Part shown: positions 1 through 9,035 of the stretch, piece by piece | How positions within the stretch are numbered: the first letter of the stretch is position 1 | Layout: the number at the start of each line of letters is the position of its first letter | Assembly (NCBI GenBank): GCA_947458745.1 | Contig: CANGYQ010000021.1 | Location: forward strand, 1-57,253 | Direction: 5' to 3' | DNA from: Bryobacteraceae bacterium | Lineage (GTDB): Bacteria > Acidobacteriota > Terriglobia > Bryobacterales > Bryobacteraceae | DNA: 57,253 bases | The notes under the pieces: generated by a model | Told to the model about the DNA's origin: nothing | Databases searched by the model: none | The model's input: the letters and a program-made list of their open reading frames with translations, nothing else | Made by a program: the position numbers and the translations under genes

Positions 1-3000
1 CTGGAGCACCTGTGGTACGAAACGAATCACACCGCTGCCCGCCTGGCCCGGGAAGCGGCGGCCGAATTCGATCAGCCGGGCCGTATCCGGTTTGTGGCCG
101 GCTCCATGGGCCCCACCACGCGAGCCATCTCCGTCACCGGCGGCACGACGTTCCAGCATCTGGTGGAAGGCTACTACAAGCAGGCTAAGGGTCTTTACGA
201 AGGCGGCGCCGACATTCTCTTGCTGGAAACGTGCCAGGACACGCGCAACGTGAAGGCGGGCCTGCTGGGTATCGACCAGCTAAGCAAAGAACTGGGCGAG
301 CGGATTCCCGTGATGGTTTCGGGCACGATTGAGCCGATGGGCACGATGCTTGCCGGACAGACGGCCGATTCTCTCTATGCGTCCATCGCCCATGCTGACT
401 TGTTGTCGATTGGGCTGAACTGCGCCACCGGCCCGGAGTTCATGACGGATCACATCCGCACGCTGTCCGAGATGGCCTCCACGCGGATCTCGGTCTACCC
501 CAACGCCGGCCTGCCGAATGAAGAAGGCAAGTACGGCGAGACGCCGCAGACTTTGGCCGCACAATTGGAGAAGTTTGCTGACCATGGCTGGCTGAACATC
601 GTGGGCGGCTGCTGCGGGACGACGCCGGGCCATATTGAAGCCATTGCGCAGATGGTGCAAGGCAAGGCTCCGCGCGCGCTGCGGGAATCGAAGCATCGCG
701 CCTACTATTCCGGCATTGAGCTGGTGGAAGCCGAAGACAGCGTCCGCCCGCTGCTGGTGGGTGAGCGGACCAACGTCATTGGCTCTCGCTTGTTCAAAAA
801 TCTGGTGGCGGAAGAGAAGTGGGAAGAGGCCACCGACATCGCCAAGCGGCAGGTGCGCGGCGGTGCGCATGTGATCGACGTCTGTCTGCAATCCAGTGAT
901 CGCGACGAGATGGCAGACATCCCGCCGTTCTACGAGAAGCTGATTCGCAAGATCAAGGCGCCGATCATGATCGACACCACCGACCCCAAAGCGGTGGAGT
1001 TGTCGCTGACCTACTGCCAGGGCAAGGCCATCATTAACTCGATCAACCTGGAAGATGGCGAAGAGAAGTTTGAGCTGATCTGCCCGCTGATCCGCTCCTA
1101 TGGCGCGGCCGTGGTGGTGGGCACCATCGACGAGGACCCGGTGCAGGCCCAGGCCTTCACGCGAGAGCGCAAGTTGGCCGTGGCGCAACGGTCGGTGGAG
1201 GTGGCGGCGAAGTATGACGTGAAGCCGGAGGATCTGATCATCGATCCGCTGGTGTTCCCGTGCGCCACCGGCGACGAGAACTACATTGGCGGTGCGGTGG
1301 AGACAATCGAAGCGTTGCGGCTGATTAAGGAGAACGTGCCGTACGTCAAGACGGTGCTGGGCATCTCGAATATCTCGTTCGGCCTGCCGGCGTCGGCGCG
1401 CGAAGTGGTGAACTCGGTCTTCCTGTACTACTGCACCAAAGCAGGCCTGGATCTGGCGATCGTCAACACCGAGAAGCTGGAGCGCTTTGCTTCCATTCCC
1501 GCCGATGAGCGCCGCCTGGCCGAGCACTTGCTGTTCAACACGCCGCCCGATACGGTGCCTGAAGATCACCCGGACTTCGCCAACCTGATCAACCTGCCCG
1601 CCGACTGGCGCCAGCAGACCCGTGACCAGAAGGTGGCGGTGAACCAGTTCCACATCGCCGCCATTTCGGCCTATTTCCGGGGCCGCGCCGGCATCGTCAA
1701 GGCCAAGAAGACGGACCTGCCGCTGGATGAGCGGCTGTCCACCTACATCATCGAAGGGTCAAAAGACGGCCTGGTGGCCGATCTGGAGCTGAAACGCGCC
1801 GAAGGGGCCAATCCGCTGGACATCATCAACGGACCCTTGATGGCGGGTATGACCGAAGTCGGCCGGCTGTTCAATAACAATGAACTGATTGTGGCCGAAG
1901 TCCTGCAATCGGCCGAAGCGATGAAGGCCGCCGTCAACCATCTGGAACAGTTCATGGAAAAGGCCGACACGGCCGCGCGCGGCAAGATCGTGCTGGCCAC
2001 GGTGAAGGGCGATGTCCACGACATCGGCAAGAACTTGGTGGAGATCATCCTGTCGAACAATGGCTACACGGTGATCAACTTAGGCATCAAGGTGCCGCCC
2101 GAGGAGTTGATCAAGGCCTACAAGGAGCACAAACCGGACGCCATCGGCCTTTCCGGCCTGCTGGTGAAGAGCACGCAGCAGATGGTGATCACCGCCGGTG
2201 ACTTGAAGGAACAAGGCATTGATGTCCCGCTGCTAGTGGGCGGGGCGGCGCTGTCAGAGAAGTTTACGCGGACCAAGATCGCCCAGGCCTATGCGTCGCC
2301 CACGCTGTATGCCAAGGATGCGATGACGGGTCTGCGGTTGATGAATGAGCTGATGGACCCCACCAGCGGTCAGGCGACCCGCGTCGCCTACACGTTTGAA
2401 GGGGGAGAGCTGAACTTTGATGTGGAGGCGGCCACTCCGGTGCCGCAGTCGGTGGAACGGTCCAGCAAGGTACGCGTCGATCTTCCGGTGCCCGCCGCAC
2501 CGTATCTCGACCGCCGTTTGCGCGACGTCCCCAACCTTTCCGAGGTATGGAGCTACATCAACCCGTTCATGCTCTACGGCAAGAACCTGGGCTTTAAGGG
2601 CAACTTCGAGAAGCGTTTTGCTGATCGCGACGAGAAGGCGCTGGAGCTGTATCACAACGTCGAAGAAGTCAAAAAGTGGGCGGCGACGTTCTTCAAGGTC
2701 AAGGCGGTCTGGCAGTTCTTTGAAGCCGAGCGCGACGGCAACGCGATCCACCTCTACCGCCCGGGCGTGACGTCGCCGTTGACCACCTTCCAGTTCTCGC
2801 GGCAACCCAAGGCCGACGGCCTGTGCTTGTCGGACTTTGTGCTGGACGCCCGGGAAGGCGTGCGCGACCACATCGCGGCGTTTGTCGTCAGCGTGGGCGG
2901 CGGCTTCCGCGACTATGCCGAGGAGGCCAAGCAGAAGGGCGACTACTTCAACAGCGTCGCGCTGCTGGCGCTGGCCACTGAGACGGCGGAGGCAACCGCT

Positions 3001-3300
3001 GAATGGCTGCACCGGCGCATCCGTGAAGACTGGGGCTTCCCCGATTCACCCACGATGACGATGCAGGAACGCTGGACCTCCCGCTATCAAGGCAAGCGCT
3101 ACAGCTTCGGCTACGGCGCCTGCCCCAACATGGAAGATCAGGTGAAGCTGTTCCAATTGCTGAACCCCGAAGAGATCGGCGTGACGTTGACGGAAGGCTT
3201 CATGATGGAGCCGGAAGCCAGCGTCAGCGCCCTCGTCTTCCACCACCCCGACGCCGCCTACTTCACGGCGGCGGATGTGGCGGAGCCGGTGGAGGCGTAG
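1..3300 (+). CDS. metH: Cobalamin-dependent methionine synthase (5' end outside window)
   Basis: Transfers a methyl group from methyltetrahydrofolate through cobalamin to homocysteine in the cytoplasm. The frame is open from base 1, so about 110 N-terminal residues lie upstream; 1099 residues are visible against about 1230 in the family. Domains in order: homocysteine-binding barrel, with zinc cysteines in GLNC (412-423) and VGGCCG (601-618); pterin-binding barrel from about 740 (VGERTNVIGS); four-helix cap at about 1740-1960; cobalamin domain with the DxHxxG ligand motif DVHDIG at 2011-2028; C-terminal AdoMet-dependent reactivation domain from about 2520, with the RYSFGYGACP stretch near 3100. 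All five modules appear intact. It ends 17 bp before a convergent gene. Upstream control, often a cobalamin riboswitch, is outside the window. Confidence 0.97.
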   Translation: MEHLWYETNHTAARLAREAAAEFDQPGRIRFVAGSMGPTTRAISVTGGTTFQHLVEGYYKQAKGLYEGGADILLLETCQDTRNVKAGLLGIDQLSKELGERIPVMVSGTIEPMGTMLAGQTADSLYASIAHADLLSIGLNCATGPEFMTDHIRTLSEMASTRISVYPNAGLPNEEGKYGETPQTLAAQLEKFADHGWLNIVGGCCGTTPGHIEAIAQMVQGKAPRALRESKHRAYYSGIELVEAEDSVRPLLVGERTNVIGSRLFKNLVAEEKWEEATDIAKRQVRGGAHVIDVCLQSSDRDEMADIPPFYEKLIRKIKAPIMIDTTDPKAVELSLTYCQGKAIINSINLEDGEEKFELICPLIRSYGAAVVVGTIDEDPVQAQAFTRERKLAVAQRSVEVAAKYDVKPEDLIIDPLVFPCATGDENYIGGAVETIEALRLIKENVPYVKTVLGISNISFGLPASAREVVNSVFLYYCTKAGLDLAIVNTEKLERFASIPADERRLAEHLLFNTPPDTVPEDHPDFANLINLPADWRQQTRDQKVAVNQFHIAAISAYFRGRAGIVKAKKTDLPLDERLSTYIIEGSKDGLVADLELKRAEGANPLDIINGPLMAGMTEVGRLFNNNELIVAEVLQSAEAMKAAVNHLEQFMEKADTAARGKIVLATVKGDVHDIGKNLVEIILSNNGYTVINLGIKVPPEELIKAYKEHKPDAIGLSGLLVKSTQQMVITAGDLKEQGIDVPLLVGGAALSEKFTRTKIAQAYASPTLYAKDAMTGLRLMNELMDPTSGQATRVAYTFEGGELNFDVEAATPVPQSVERSSKVRVDLPVPAAPYLDRRLRDVPNLSEVWSYINPFMLYGKNLGFKGNFEKRFADRDEKALELYHNVEEVKKWAATFFKVKAVWQFFEAERDGNAIHLYRPGVTSPLTTFQFSRQPKADGLCLSDFVLDAREGVRDHIAAFVVSVGGGFRDYAEEAKQKGDYFNSVALLALATETAEATAEWLHRRIREDWGFPDSPTMTMQERWTSRYQGKRYSFGYGACPNMEDQVKLFQLLNPEEIGVTLTEGFMMEPEASVSALVFHHPDAAYFTAADVAEPVEA

Positions 3301-3317
3301 CGTCCACTTCCGCTCCG

Positions 3318-4043
3318 CTAAGGCGGGCTGAGCGCTTGCCGTAGCTGGCGCACCTCTGTCAACACACGCTGGGCCGCCGCTTCCTCCGATGCCGAAGAGC
3401 GTGAGGCGGTGGCCTGTAGCAGCTGCTCCTGATCGCCCAGACCGGCGTCGCGGTATTGGCGCAGACGTTCAGCGATCAGGTCACGCAGCTCTTCCGCATT
3501 GTCGACGCCGTTGAAGCAGGCCAGGTGCGGATTCAGGCTAGGCGAAGTGTGCTGGCCGCCGCCCGCGCTGCTGACGACCACGTCAGCCAGGCCCAGCAGG
3601 TTCTGCAGCGGACCAGCGTTGATGCGTATGTCCTGGATGTTGGCGAAGGTCATGGTGAGCTCCTCCACACTCCAGATGCCGCTGCGGATGCGGAGGCTGC
3701 GGTCCGTAACGATGTACCAGCGGAGCTCATAGTTCAGCCGTACGGCGTAGTAACTGACCACGATAAAGGTGAGCGCGGACAATTCCACCACTCCTTCCAC
3801 GCCCAGCCAGATAACCTTGCCCCACACCGGCAGTTTCGCCAGCACCGACTGCGTAGACAGCCACGTAATGACCGCACCCAACAACACCAGCACTTGAGCT
3901 GAAGCCCACTGCAGCATCAGCCAGCGATAGTAACTCTTGCCCGCACGGAAGACGCGAACCGAATCAGCAGACCCGTCCGGGAGTTGCGGGTCGGCGGGCA
4001 CGCGCATCAACTGCTGCACCATCGCGGAAAGCCAGTTACTCAT
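3318..4043 (-). CDS. bPH2 (bacterial pleckstrin-homology) membrane protein, YdbS/YdbT-like
   Basis: 241 residues. Residues 37-62 and about 78-105 are hydrophobic and probably form two membrane helices. They are followed by a bacterial PH domain of the bPH2 type (YIVTDRSLRIRSGIWSVEE, then FANIQDIRI and LLGLADVVV), the signature of YdbS/YdbT proteins. The C-terminal 60 residues are polar and probably helical. Its ATG overlaps the end of the preceding bPH2 gene by 8 bp, so the two are translationally coupled and probably act as a pair at the membrane. The function of the family is poorly defined. It is the last gene of a four-gene minus-strand run that starts at 7225. Confidence 0.85.
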   Translation of the reverse strand: MSNWLSAMVQQLMRVPADPQLPDGSADSVRVFRAGKSYYRWLMLQWASAQVLVLLGAVITWLSTQSVLAKLPVWGKVIWLGVEGVVELSALTFIVVSYYAVRLNYELRWYIVTDRSLRIRSGIWSVEELTMTFANIQDIRINAGPLQNLLGLADVVVSSAGGGQHTSPSLNPHLACFNGVDNAEELRDLIAERLRQYRDAGLGDQEQLLQATASRSSASEEAAAQRVLTEVRQLRQALSPP

Positions 4044-4545
4044 GGCGGCGCTGCTCCAGCAACTGACGAATAGCCCTCAACTCGCTCGCGATCTCATCCA
4101 GCACGGGCGCTAAACCAGAAGCCGGACTCTCCGGGGCAGCGGCGGGATGCTTCTCATGCGCGCCGCGCATGCGGGAGTAAAGAAAGTCGCGCATCGCTTC
4201 GTGATCGACTAAACCTTCCAACGTCATCTCCGCACCGCTGGCACCGCTGGCGGTCTGGATGTCGATGCGCGCCAGGCCCAGCCAGCGCTCAATCAAATTC
4301 GACCGCAAGTGGATGTCCTGGATGCGGGCGTAGTTCAGCATCACCTCATGCCGAAAGATGATGCCCCAGCTTTTGCGGATGCCTTCGTTGGTGAACTGGT
4401 ACCGCATGGTGTGATACCGGAAATAGAGCACCACCACCATCACCGGAAACGCCAGCGTCGTCGCCAGCGCCTGGAAGACGTAGAGGCGCATCAACTGCGG
4501 CACGGGCCGGTCGATCTGCGCGATGTGGGCGGGAATGGGGGGCAT
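4036..4545 (-). CDS. bPH2 (bacterial pleckstrin-homology) membrane protein, first of a pair
   Basis: 169 residues. The frame stays open further upstream, but the ATG at 4545 lies 2 bp after the TAA of the dehydrogenase gene and gives a sensible N-terminus (MPPIPAHIAQIDRP). A membrane segment at about residues 22-42 precedes a bPH2 domain containing YQFTNEGIRKSWGII, LNYARIQDIHLRS and ERWLGLARIDIQTASG, which closely parallels the next gene. A proline- and glutamate-rich tail follows. Paired bPH2 proteins are usual for the YdbS/YdbT family. The unusual context is strict coupling to a periplasmic PQQ dehydrogenase; whether they help its assembly or export is only inference. Confidence 0.83.
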   Translation of the reverse strand: MPPIPAHIAQIDRPVPQLMRLYVFQALATTLAFPVMVVVLYFRYHTMRYQFTNEGIRKSWGIIFRHEVMLNYARIQDIHLRSNLIERWLGLARIDIQTASGASGAEMTLEGLVDHEAMRDFLYSRMRGAHEKHPAAAPESPASGLAPVLDEIASELRAIRQLLEQRRHE

Positions 4546-4547
4546 GG

Positions 4548-6542
4548 TTAGGGCAGCGCGAACGCGATGTAGCTGCCGCCGGTGGGCGCTTTCGACTTGC
4601 CGCCGCCCGCGCCAATGACAAGGTACTGCTTGCCGTTCAGCTGATACATGGCGGGGGTGGCGTTGCCCGCGGCGGGCAGCGTGTATTCCCACAGCAGCTT
4701 GCCCGTCAGCTTGTCGAAGGCGCGGATCTTCTTGTCGTGGTTGGTGGCGGCGATGAACAGCAGGCCGCTCTTGGTGACGATGCTGCCGCCGTAGTTCTCC
4801 GTACCCGTGTCCTTGCGGCCCTGCGCGGCCAGTTCCGGGAACTCACCCAGCGGGATCTTCCAGGCGTAGTCGCCGGTATCGAGATTGATGGCCGAGAGCG
4901 TCCCCCACGGCGGCGCGACACCCGGATAGCCATCGGCGTCGAGGAACTTGTTATAGCCGTCCGTTGAGTACTTCAAGCCACCGATGGCGGCATTGCGCAC
5001 CAGCGCGTCTTCTCCGCCCTTCAGCCACGCGCTCAAGCCCTTGATGGCATCCTCGCCCAACTGCGCGTAACCCGGCATGCGGCCCGCACCCGTGCTGATT
5101 AGCTTCTCGACATCGGCTGCCGGTCGCGTCACTTTTTCGAGCGAGGGAAACTCGGGCGGCGTCCCCTTGCGGTCCGCGCGATGGCAGCCCGCGCATTGCG
5201 AGGCGTAGACCTCGCTGGCCAGTGCGATGCCCCGTGCTTTGGGGCGCGGCACCAGGCGCAGCACCCAGGGCATTTCGTTGGCATTGACGTAGAGCAGGCG
5301 GGTTTCCGGGTCGAAGCTGGCGCCGCCCCATTCGCCGCCACCGTCAAAGCCCGGGAAGATGATGGTGCCTTCCAGCGACGGCGGAATCCACTGGCCGTCG
5401 GAGCGGATCTTCGCCAATTTCTCCTTCATCGCCGCATCGGGGACCATATCCGCCGTCAGCCGCTGGCGCGCGAACGGCTCCGGCTTTAGTGGCAGCACCT
5501 GCTTGGCCGCCGTCACTTCGCCGTCCACATCGCTTTTCCGGACTTCTCGCTCTTCCAGCGGGAATAGGCTTTCCCCCGTCTCACGATTGAACAGGAACAA
5601 GTGGCCGGACTTGGTAATCTGCGCCACGGCATCAACGGGCTTCCCGTTCCGCCGCACCGTGACCAGGCTGGGGGCCGTCGGCAGGTCGCGGTCCCAGACA
5701 TCGTGCTTCACAAACTGGAAGTGCCAGCGCCGCTGGCCAGTCTTGGCGTCGAGCGCGAGCAAGCTATTGGCGAACAGGTTGTCGCCCGTGCGGTTAGCCC
5801 CGTAGAAGTCAAACGCGGCTGACCCGGTGGGCACATAGACGATGCCGCGCTTCACATCCAGCGCCATGCCCGCCCAGTTGTTGGCTCCACCCAGACGCTT
5901 CCAGCTATCGGCGGGCCAGGTGTCGTGCCCCATCTCTCCGGGATGCGGAATGGTGTGGAATCTCCAGGCGATCTTGCCGGTCTTGAGATCAAAGGCGCGG
6001 ATGTCGCCCGGTGAGGAGGGCAGGTCTTCACTGGTCAGGTGGCCGGTGATCAACAGGTCCTGATAGATGACGCCGGGCGTCGTGGCGTTGACCGTGAGCC
6101 GCTCCGGATCGCGGCCCAGGCCTTCCTTCAAGTTGAGGCGGCCCACTTCCTGGCCGGTCTTGGCGTCCAGGCGAATGATCCAATGTTCAAAGCCGAACAG
6201 CACTTGGCCGCGCCAGTGCATCACACCGCGATTGCGGCGCTTGAACGGCTTCGCCCCCGGCTTGTTGGGATCGAATGCCCACTTCTGCACGCCCGTCGCG
6301 GCATCAATCGCCACCACACGCAGCTTGGGCGTGGTGGCGAACATCACGCCATCGACGATGATCGGGTTGCACTGCTGCTCGGAGCCTTCAAACTCATCGC
6401 CCGAATCAAAGCGCCAGGCAACTTTCAACTGCGCGACGTTGGCAGGCGTGATCTGCGTCAGCGTCGAGTACTTGATGTTCTCGGGTCCGCCATGATAGCT
6501 GGGCCACGCTTGCGCCAGCAGAGTTAAAGCTAGTAAGTCCAC
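4548..6542 (-). CDS. PQQ-dependent dehydrogenase with an inserted c-type heme site
   Basis: 664 residues. A periplasmic quinoprotein of the glucose/quinate/alcohol dehydrogenase class. The propeller begins with WPSYHGGPENIKYS and uses tryptophan-docking repeats such as DAATGVQKWAFD, DLKTGKIAWRFH and DAKTGQRRWHFQ. A CAGCH heme-c motif starts at Cys450, inside an insert carrying a cytochrome-c-like stretch before the last blades, so electrons could pass directly from PQQ to heme. The substrate cannot be read from sequence. The start is a GTG at 6542 that overlaps the end of the upstream hydrolase gene by 13 bp. The leader (MDLLALTLLAQA) is short and uncharged, so the true N-terminus is uncertain. 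The two bPH2 genes follow immediately. Confidence 0.88.
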   Translation of the reverse strand: MDLLALTLLAQAWPSYHGGPENIKYSTLTQITPANVAQLKVAWRFDSGDEFEGSEQQCNPIIVDGVMFATTPKLRVVAIDAATGVQKWAFDPNKPGAKPFKRRNRGVMHWRGQVLFGFEHWIIRLDAKTGQEVGRLNLKEGLGRDPERLTVNATTPGVIYQDLLITGHLTSEDLPSSPGDIRAFDLKTGKIAWRFHTIPHPGEMGHDTWPADSWKRLGGANNWAGMALDVKRGIVYVPTGSAAFDFYGANRTGDNLFANSLLALDAKTGQRRWHFQFVKHDVWDRDLPTAPSLVTVRRNGKPVDAVAQITKSGHLFLFNRETGESLFPLEEREVRKSDVDGEVTAAKQVLPLKPEPFARQRLTADMVPDAAMKEKLAKIRSDGQWIPPSLEGTIIFPGFDGGGEWGGASFDPETRLLYVNANEMPWVLRLVPRPKARGIALASEVYASQCAGCHRADRKGTPPEFPSLEKVTRPAADVEKLISTGAGRMPGYAQLGEDAIKGLSAWLKGGEDALVRNAAIGGLKYSTDGYNKFLDADGYPGVAPPWGTLSAINLDTGDYAWKIPLGEFPELAAQGRKDTGTENYGGSIVTKSGLLFIAATNHDKKIRAFDKLTGKLLWEYTLPAAGNATPAMYQLNGKQYLVIGAGGGKSKAPTGGSYIAFALP

Positions 6543-7225
6543 GGTACCCCCGGAGTTAACGCCTGCACCTTGGTCAAGGGCAGGTCACTGATCAAGCGGG
6601 CGAGCGCCTCCGGCGTTCCGGTGAGCGGCGGGAACGTGCCGTAGTGCATCGGCACCACAAACTTCGGCCGCAGCATTCGGCAAGCGAGTGCCGCTTGCAG
6701 CGGGTCCATGGTGTACAAATCGCCAATGGGGAGAAATACCAGCTCCGGCTGATAGAGCGCTTCCACCAGCGCCATGTCGCTATGCACAGCCGTGTCACCG
6801 GCAAAGTAGATGCGGCGGCCATCGGGCAAATGGATGACAAAGCCCGCCGGTTCCCCCGCGGGGATCACGGTGCCGTTGTCGTCGATGGAAGACGAGTGAA
6901 TCGCATTGGTCATGGTGGCTTTGATTGCGCCCACCTGCACGGAACCGCCCTTGTTCATGCCGATGGTGTTCTGGATGCCCTTGCTTGAAAACCACGCGGC
7001 GATCTCGTAGTTGGCCACGACGGTGGGCGAAAACTTCTCGCACAGTTGCGGGACACCCAGGATGTGATCGAAGTGGCCATGCGTCACCAGGATCGTGTCG
7101 CACCGCTCGATGACGTACCCGGCGGGATAAGACGGATTGCCGTCGATCCAGGGGTCGATGATGATCGTTTCGCCCGAATCCAGGCGCAATTCAAAGGAGC
7201 CATGCCCCAGCCACGTGATGTTCAT
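6530..7225 (-). CDS. UPF0173-type metallo-beta-lactamase-fold hydrolase
   Basis: 231 residues, the normal length for UPF0173 metal-dependent hydrolases. The ATG at 7225 gives the canonical N-terminus MNITWLGHGSFEL. The metal-binding HxHxDH motif is at residues 49-54 (HGHFDH). IYFAGDT and the C-terminal VVPMHYGTFPPLTG provide the later ligands. There is no signal peptide, so it is probably cytoplasmic. The substrate is unknown for the family. It is the first gene of a coupled run with the PQQ dehydrogenase and two bPH2 genes. The gap to the previous minus-strand gene is 110 bp, enough for its own promoter. Confidence 0.93.
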   Translation of the reverse strand: MNITWLGHGSFELRLDSGETIIIDPWIDGNPSYPAGYVIERCDTILVTHGHFDHILGVPQLCEKFSPTVVANYEIAAWFSSKGIQNTIGMNKGGSVQVGAIKATMTNAIHSSSIDDNGTVIPAGEPAGFVIHLPDGRRIYFAGDTAVHSDMALVEALYQPELVFLPIGDLYTMDPLQAALACRMLRPKFVVPMHYGTFPPLTGTPEALARLISDLPLTKVQALTPGVPWTY

Positions 7226-7335
7226 CACGCTTATTGTGCCAGAACAAGTTGGGGGGCACCCGAGGCCGAGACGACTGCGGAGACTGTCGCGCGGTGGCGC
7301 TGACTTCCCGCGCCACCACTCCGGGTCTGTCAACC

Positions 7336-9018
7336 TTACTGGAGGTAGAACGCGAACAACTGATCTCCGGCCGCCACCAGCAAATACTGTTTGCCGTCCA
7401 CCATGTAGGTCTGCGGAGCGTTAGAGACCTGGCCGACGCGGGAGTGCCACAGGATCTTGCCGGTGGCGGCGTCGTAGGCGATCAAGTTGCCGGATAGATC
7501 GCCCGCGAAGACCAGCTTGCCGGCGGTCGCGAGCACGCCGTTGCCGCCGCCGAAGCCACCGCCGACGCCGGGGTAGCGGTGACGCCAGGCGATCTTGCCG
7601 GTCTTGTAGTCAATGGCCGTGAGGTAGGCACCCATCGAAGCCACGAACTGTTCATCCTTGCCGCCCAGGCCCATCGCGCCGCGCGGGTCGGTTTCGGTCA
7701 GGTAGTACATGGCGTAGGTGTCACTCTGGGGGACGTAGAAGAGACCTGTGTCGGGCGAATAGGCGGCGGGGGGCCAGTTGGTGGCGCCGTAGTTGTTGGG
7801 CGAAACCAGGGAGCCACCGACGGTGGAATCTTTCTCCACGTTGCGGATGGTCTGGCCCTTGGCGTTGATCTCCTTCACCCAGTTGACGGTGTCAGAGAAC
7901 TTGCTGGTCAGCAGATGCTCGCCCGTCAGGCGGTCGACGACATAGAAGTAGCCGTTGCGGTCGGCATGCAGAGCCATCTTGCGCGGCTTGCCTTTGAAGT
8001 CGCCATCCACCAGTATGGGCGTTTCGGACGAATCCCAGTCGTGGGTGTCGTGCGGGTTCAGCTGGTAGTACCAGGCCATCTTGCCAGTTTCGACGTTGAT
8101 GGCGACCAGCGAACAGGTGAAGAGATTGTCGCCATCGCGGCTCTTGGGGTTGGTGTAGCTGGGCGAGGGGTTGCCGGTGCCGAAGATGTAGAGCTTGGTC
8201 TCGGGATCGTAGGCACCCGGAATCCATACGTTGCCCGCACCGACGCGCGCGCCTTCCAGCGAGCCCCAGGTTTCCAGACCCGGGTCGCCCTTCTTCATCG
8301 GAACGGTATAGACCGTCCACTTGATGTCGCCGGTTTCGGGATCCCGGGACTGGACATAGCCGGGGGCGTCGAGATCATTGCCGGTGCCGACGATGACATT
8401 GTTGCCGATGACGATCGGGGCCATGGTGGAAAAATACTGCTGGTTAAAGTCGGCAATCGGCTTGTGCCAGCGTTCCTTGCCGGTGAGGGCGTCCAGGCAG
8501 ACCAGATAGTCATCCGGCGTCTCCATGTAGAGCCATCGGCCCCACATGCCCAAACCGCGGTTGCCGATATGCGTGCCGCCTTTGGTCTTCCAGTAGTAGT
8601 GCCACAGCACGCGGCCATCGCGGGCATCGACCGCCCAGGCGTTGTCCGGTGTCGAGAAATAGAGCCGTCCGTCCACCATCAGTACGGAGGCTCGAATGTT
8701 GGTGCCGCCGCCGAAGCCGCCGGTGAACTCGCCTGTGCCTTCGCCGCCAATGATCAGCGGCACGGGCGGTCCACCGCCGCCGCGGAAAGGGTTGCCGCCT
8801 GCCGCCGCGCCGGGTCCGTTGCTGACACGCGTGGTCCAGGCCAGGGTGAGGTTCTTGACGTTCGTTTGGTTGATCTGCGTCAGCTTGGAATAGCGCTGGC
8901 CGGAATAGTCGCCGCTATAGGTGGGCCACTCGTTCGAAAGCGGCTTCAGCAGTGAGGCCGGGTCCAAAGCTTGGGCGGACAGGACACCCGCCAGAGAGAA
9001 GAGAGCGATAAATTTCAT
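7336..9018 (-). CDS. Secreted PQQ-type beta-propeller (acidobacterial quinoprotein)
   Basis: 560 residues with a clear signal peptide (MKFIALFSLAGVLSAQA). The propeller has typical quinoprotein tryptophan motifs: WPTYSGDYSGQRYS near the N-terminus, DARDGRVLWHYYW, DALTGKERWHKP, NVETGKMAWYYQ, DYKTGKIAWRHR and DAATGKILWHSR. No CXXCH site is present, unlike the 664-residue protein nearby. A glycine-rich loop near residues 70-105 is probably low-complexity. Electron transfer is presumably through the cytochrome encoded 17 bp upstream in the same transcript. Acidobacteria carry many such propellers, some of which may lack PQQ, so bound cofactor is not assured. Confidence 0.88.
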   Translation of the reverse strand: MKFIALFSLAGVLSAQALDPASLLKPLSNEWPTYSGDYSGQRYSKLTQINQTNVKNLTLAWTTRVSNGPGAAAGGNPFRGGGGPPVPLIIGGEGTGEFTGGFGGGTNIRASVLMVDGRLYFSTPDNAWAVDARDGRVLWHYYWKTKGGTHIGNRGLGMWGRWLYMETPDDYLVCLDALTGKERWHKPIADFNQQYFSTMAPIVIGNNVIVGTGNDLDAPGYVQSRDPETGDIKWTVYTVPMKKGDPGLETWGSLEGARVGAGNVWIPGAYDPETKLYIFGTGNPSPSYTNPKSRDGDNLFTCSLVAINVETGKMAWYYQLNPHDTHDWDSSETPILVDGDFKGKPRKMALHADRNGYFYVVDRLTGEHLLTSKFSDTVNWVKEINAKGQTIRNVEKDSTVGGSLVSPNNYGATNWPPAAYSPDTGLFYVPQSDTYAMYYLTETDPRGAMGLGGKDEQFVASMGAYLTAIDYKTGKIAWRHRYPGVGGGFGGGNGVLATAGKLVFAGDLSGNLIAYDAATGKILWHSRVGQVSNAPQTYMVDGKQYLLVAAGDQLFAFYLQ

Positions 9019-9035
9019 GGCGCGAATGAGTCCTC

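Noticed and set aside
280..1653. Long minus-strand open frame of 457 codons inside metH
   Set aside because: It is antisense to strongly conserved metH domains. Its arginine/histidine-rich composition matches no fold and is the usual GC-driven shadow.
7579..8955. 458-codon plus-strand open frame over the PQQ propeller gene
   Set aside because: It mirrors the real minus-strand gene, has no recognisable domain, and is valine/glycine-rich as expected from reverse reading of the propeller codons.
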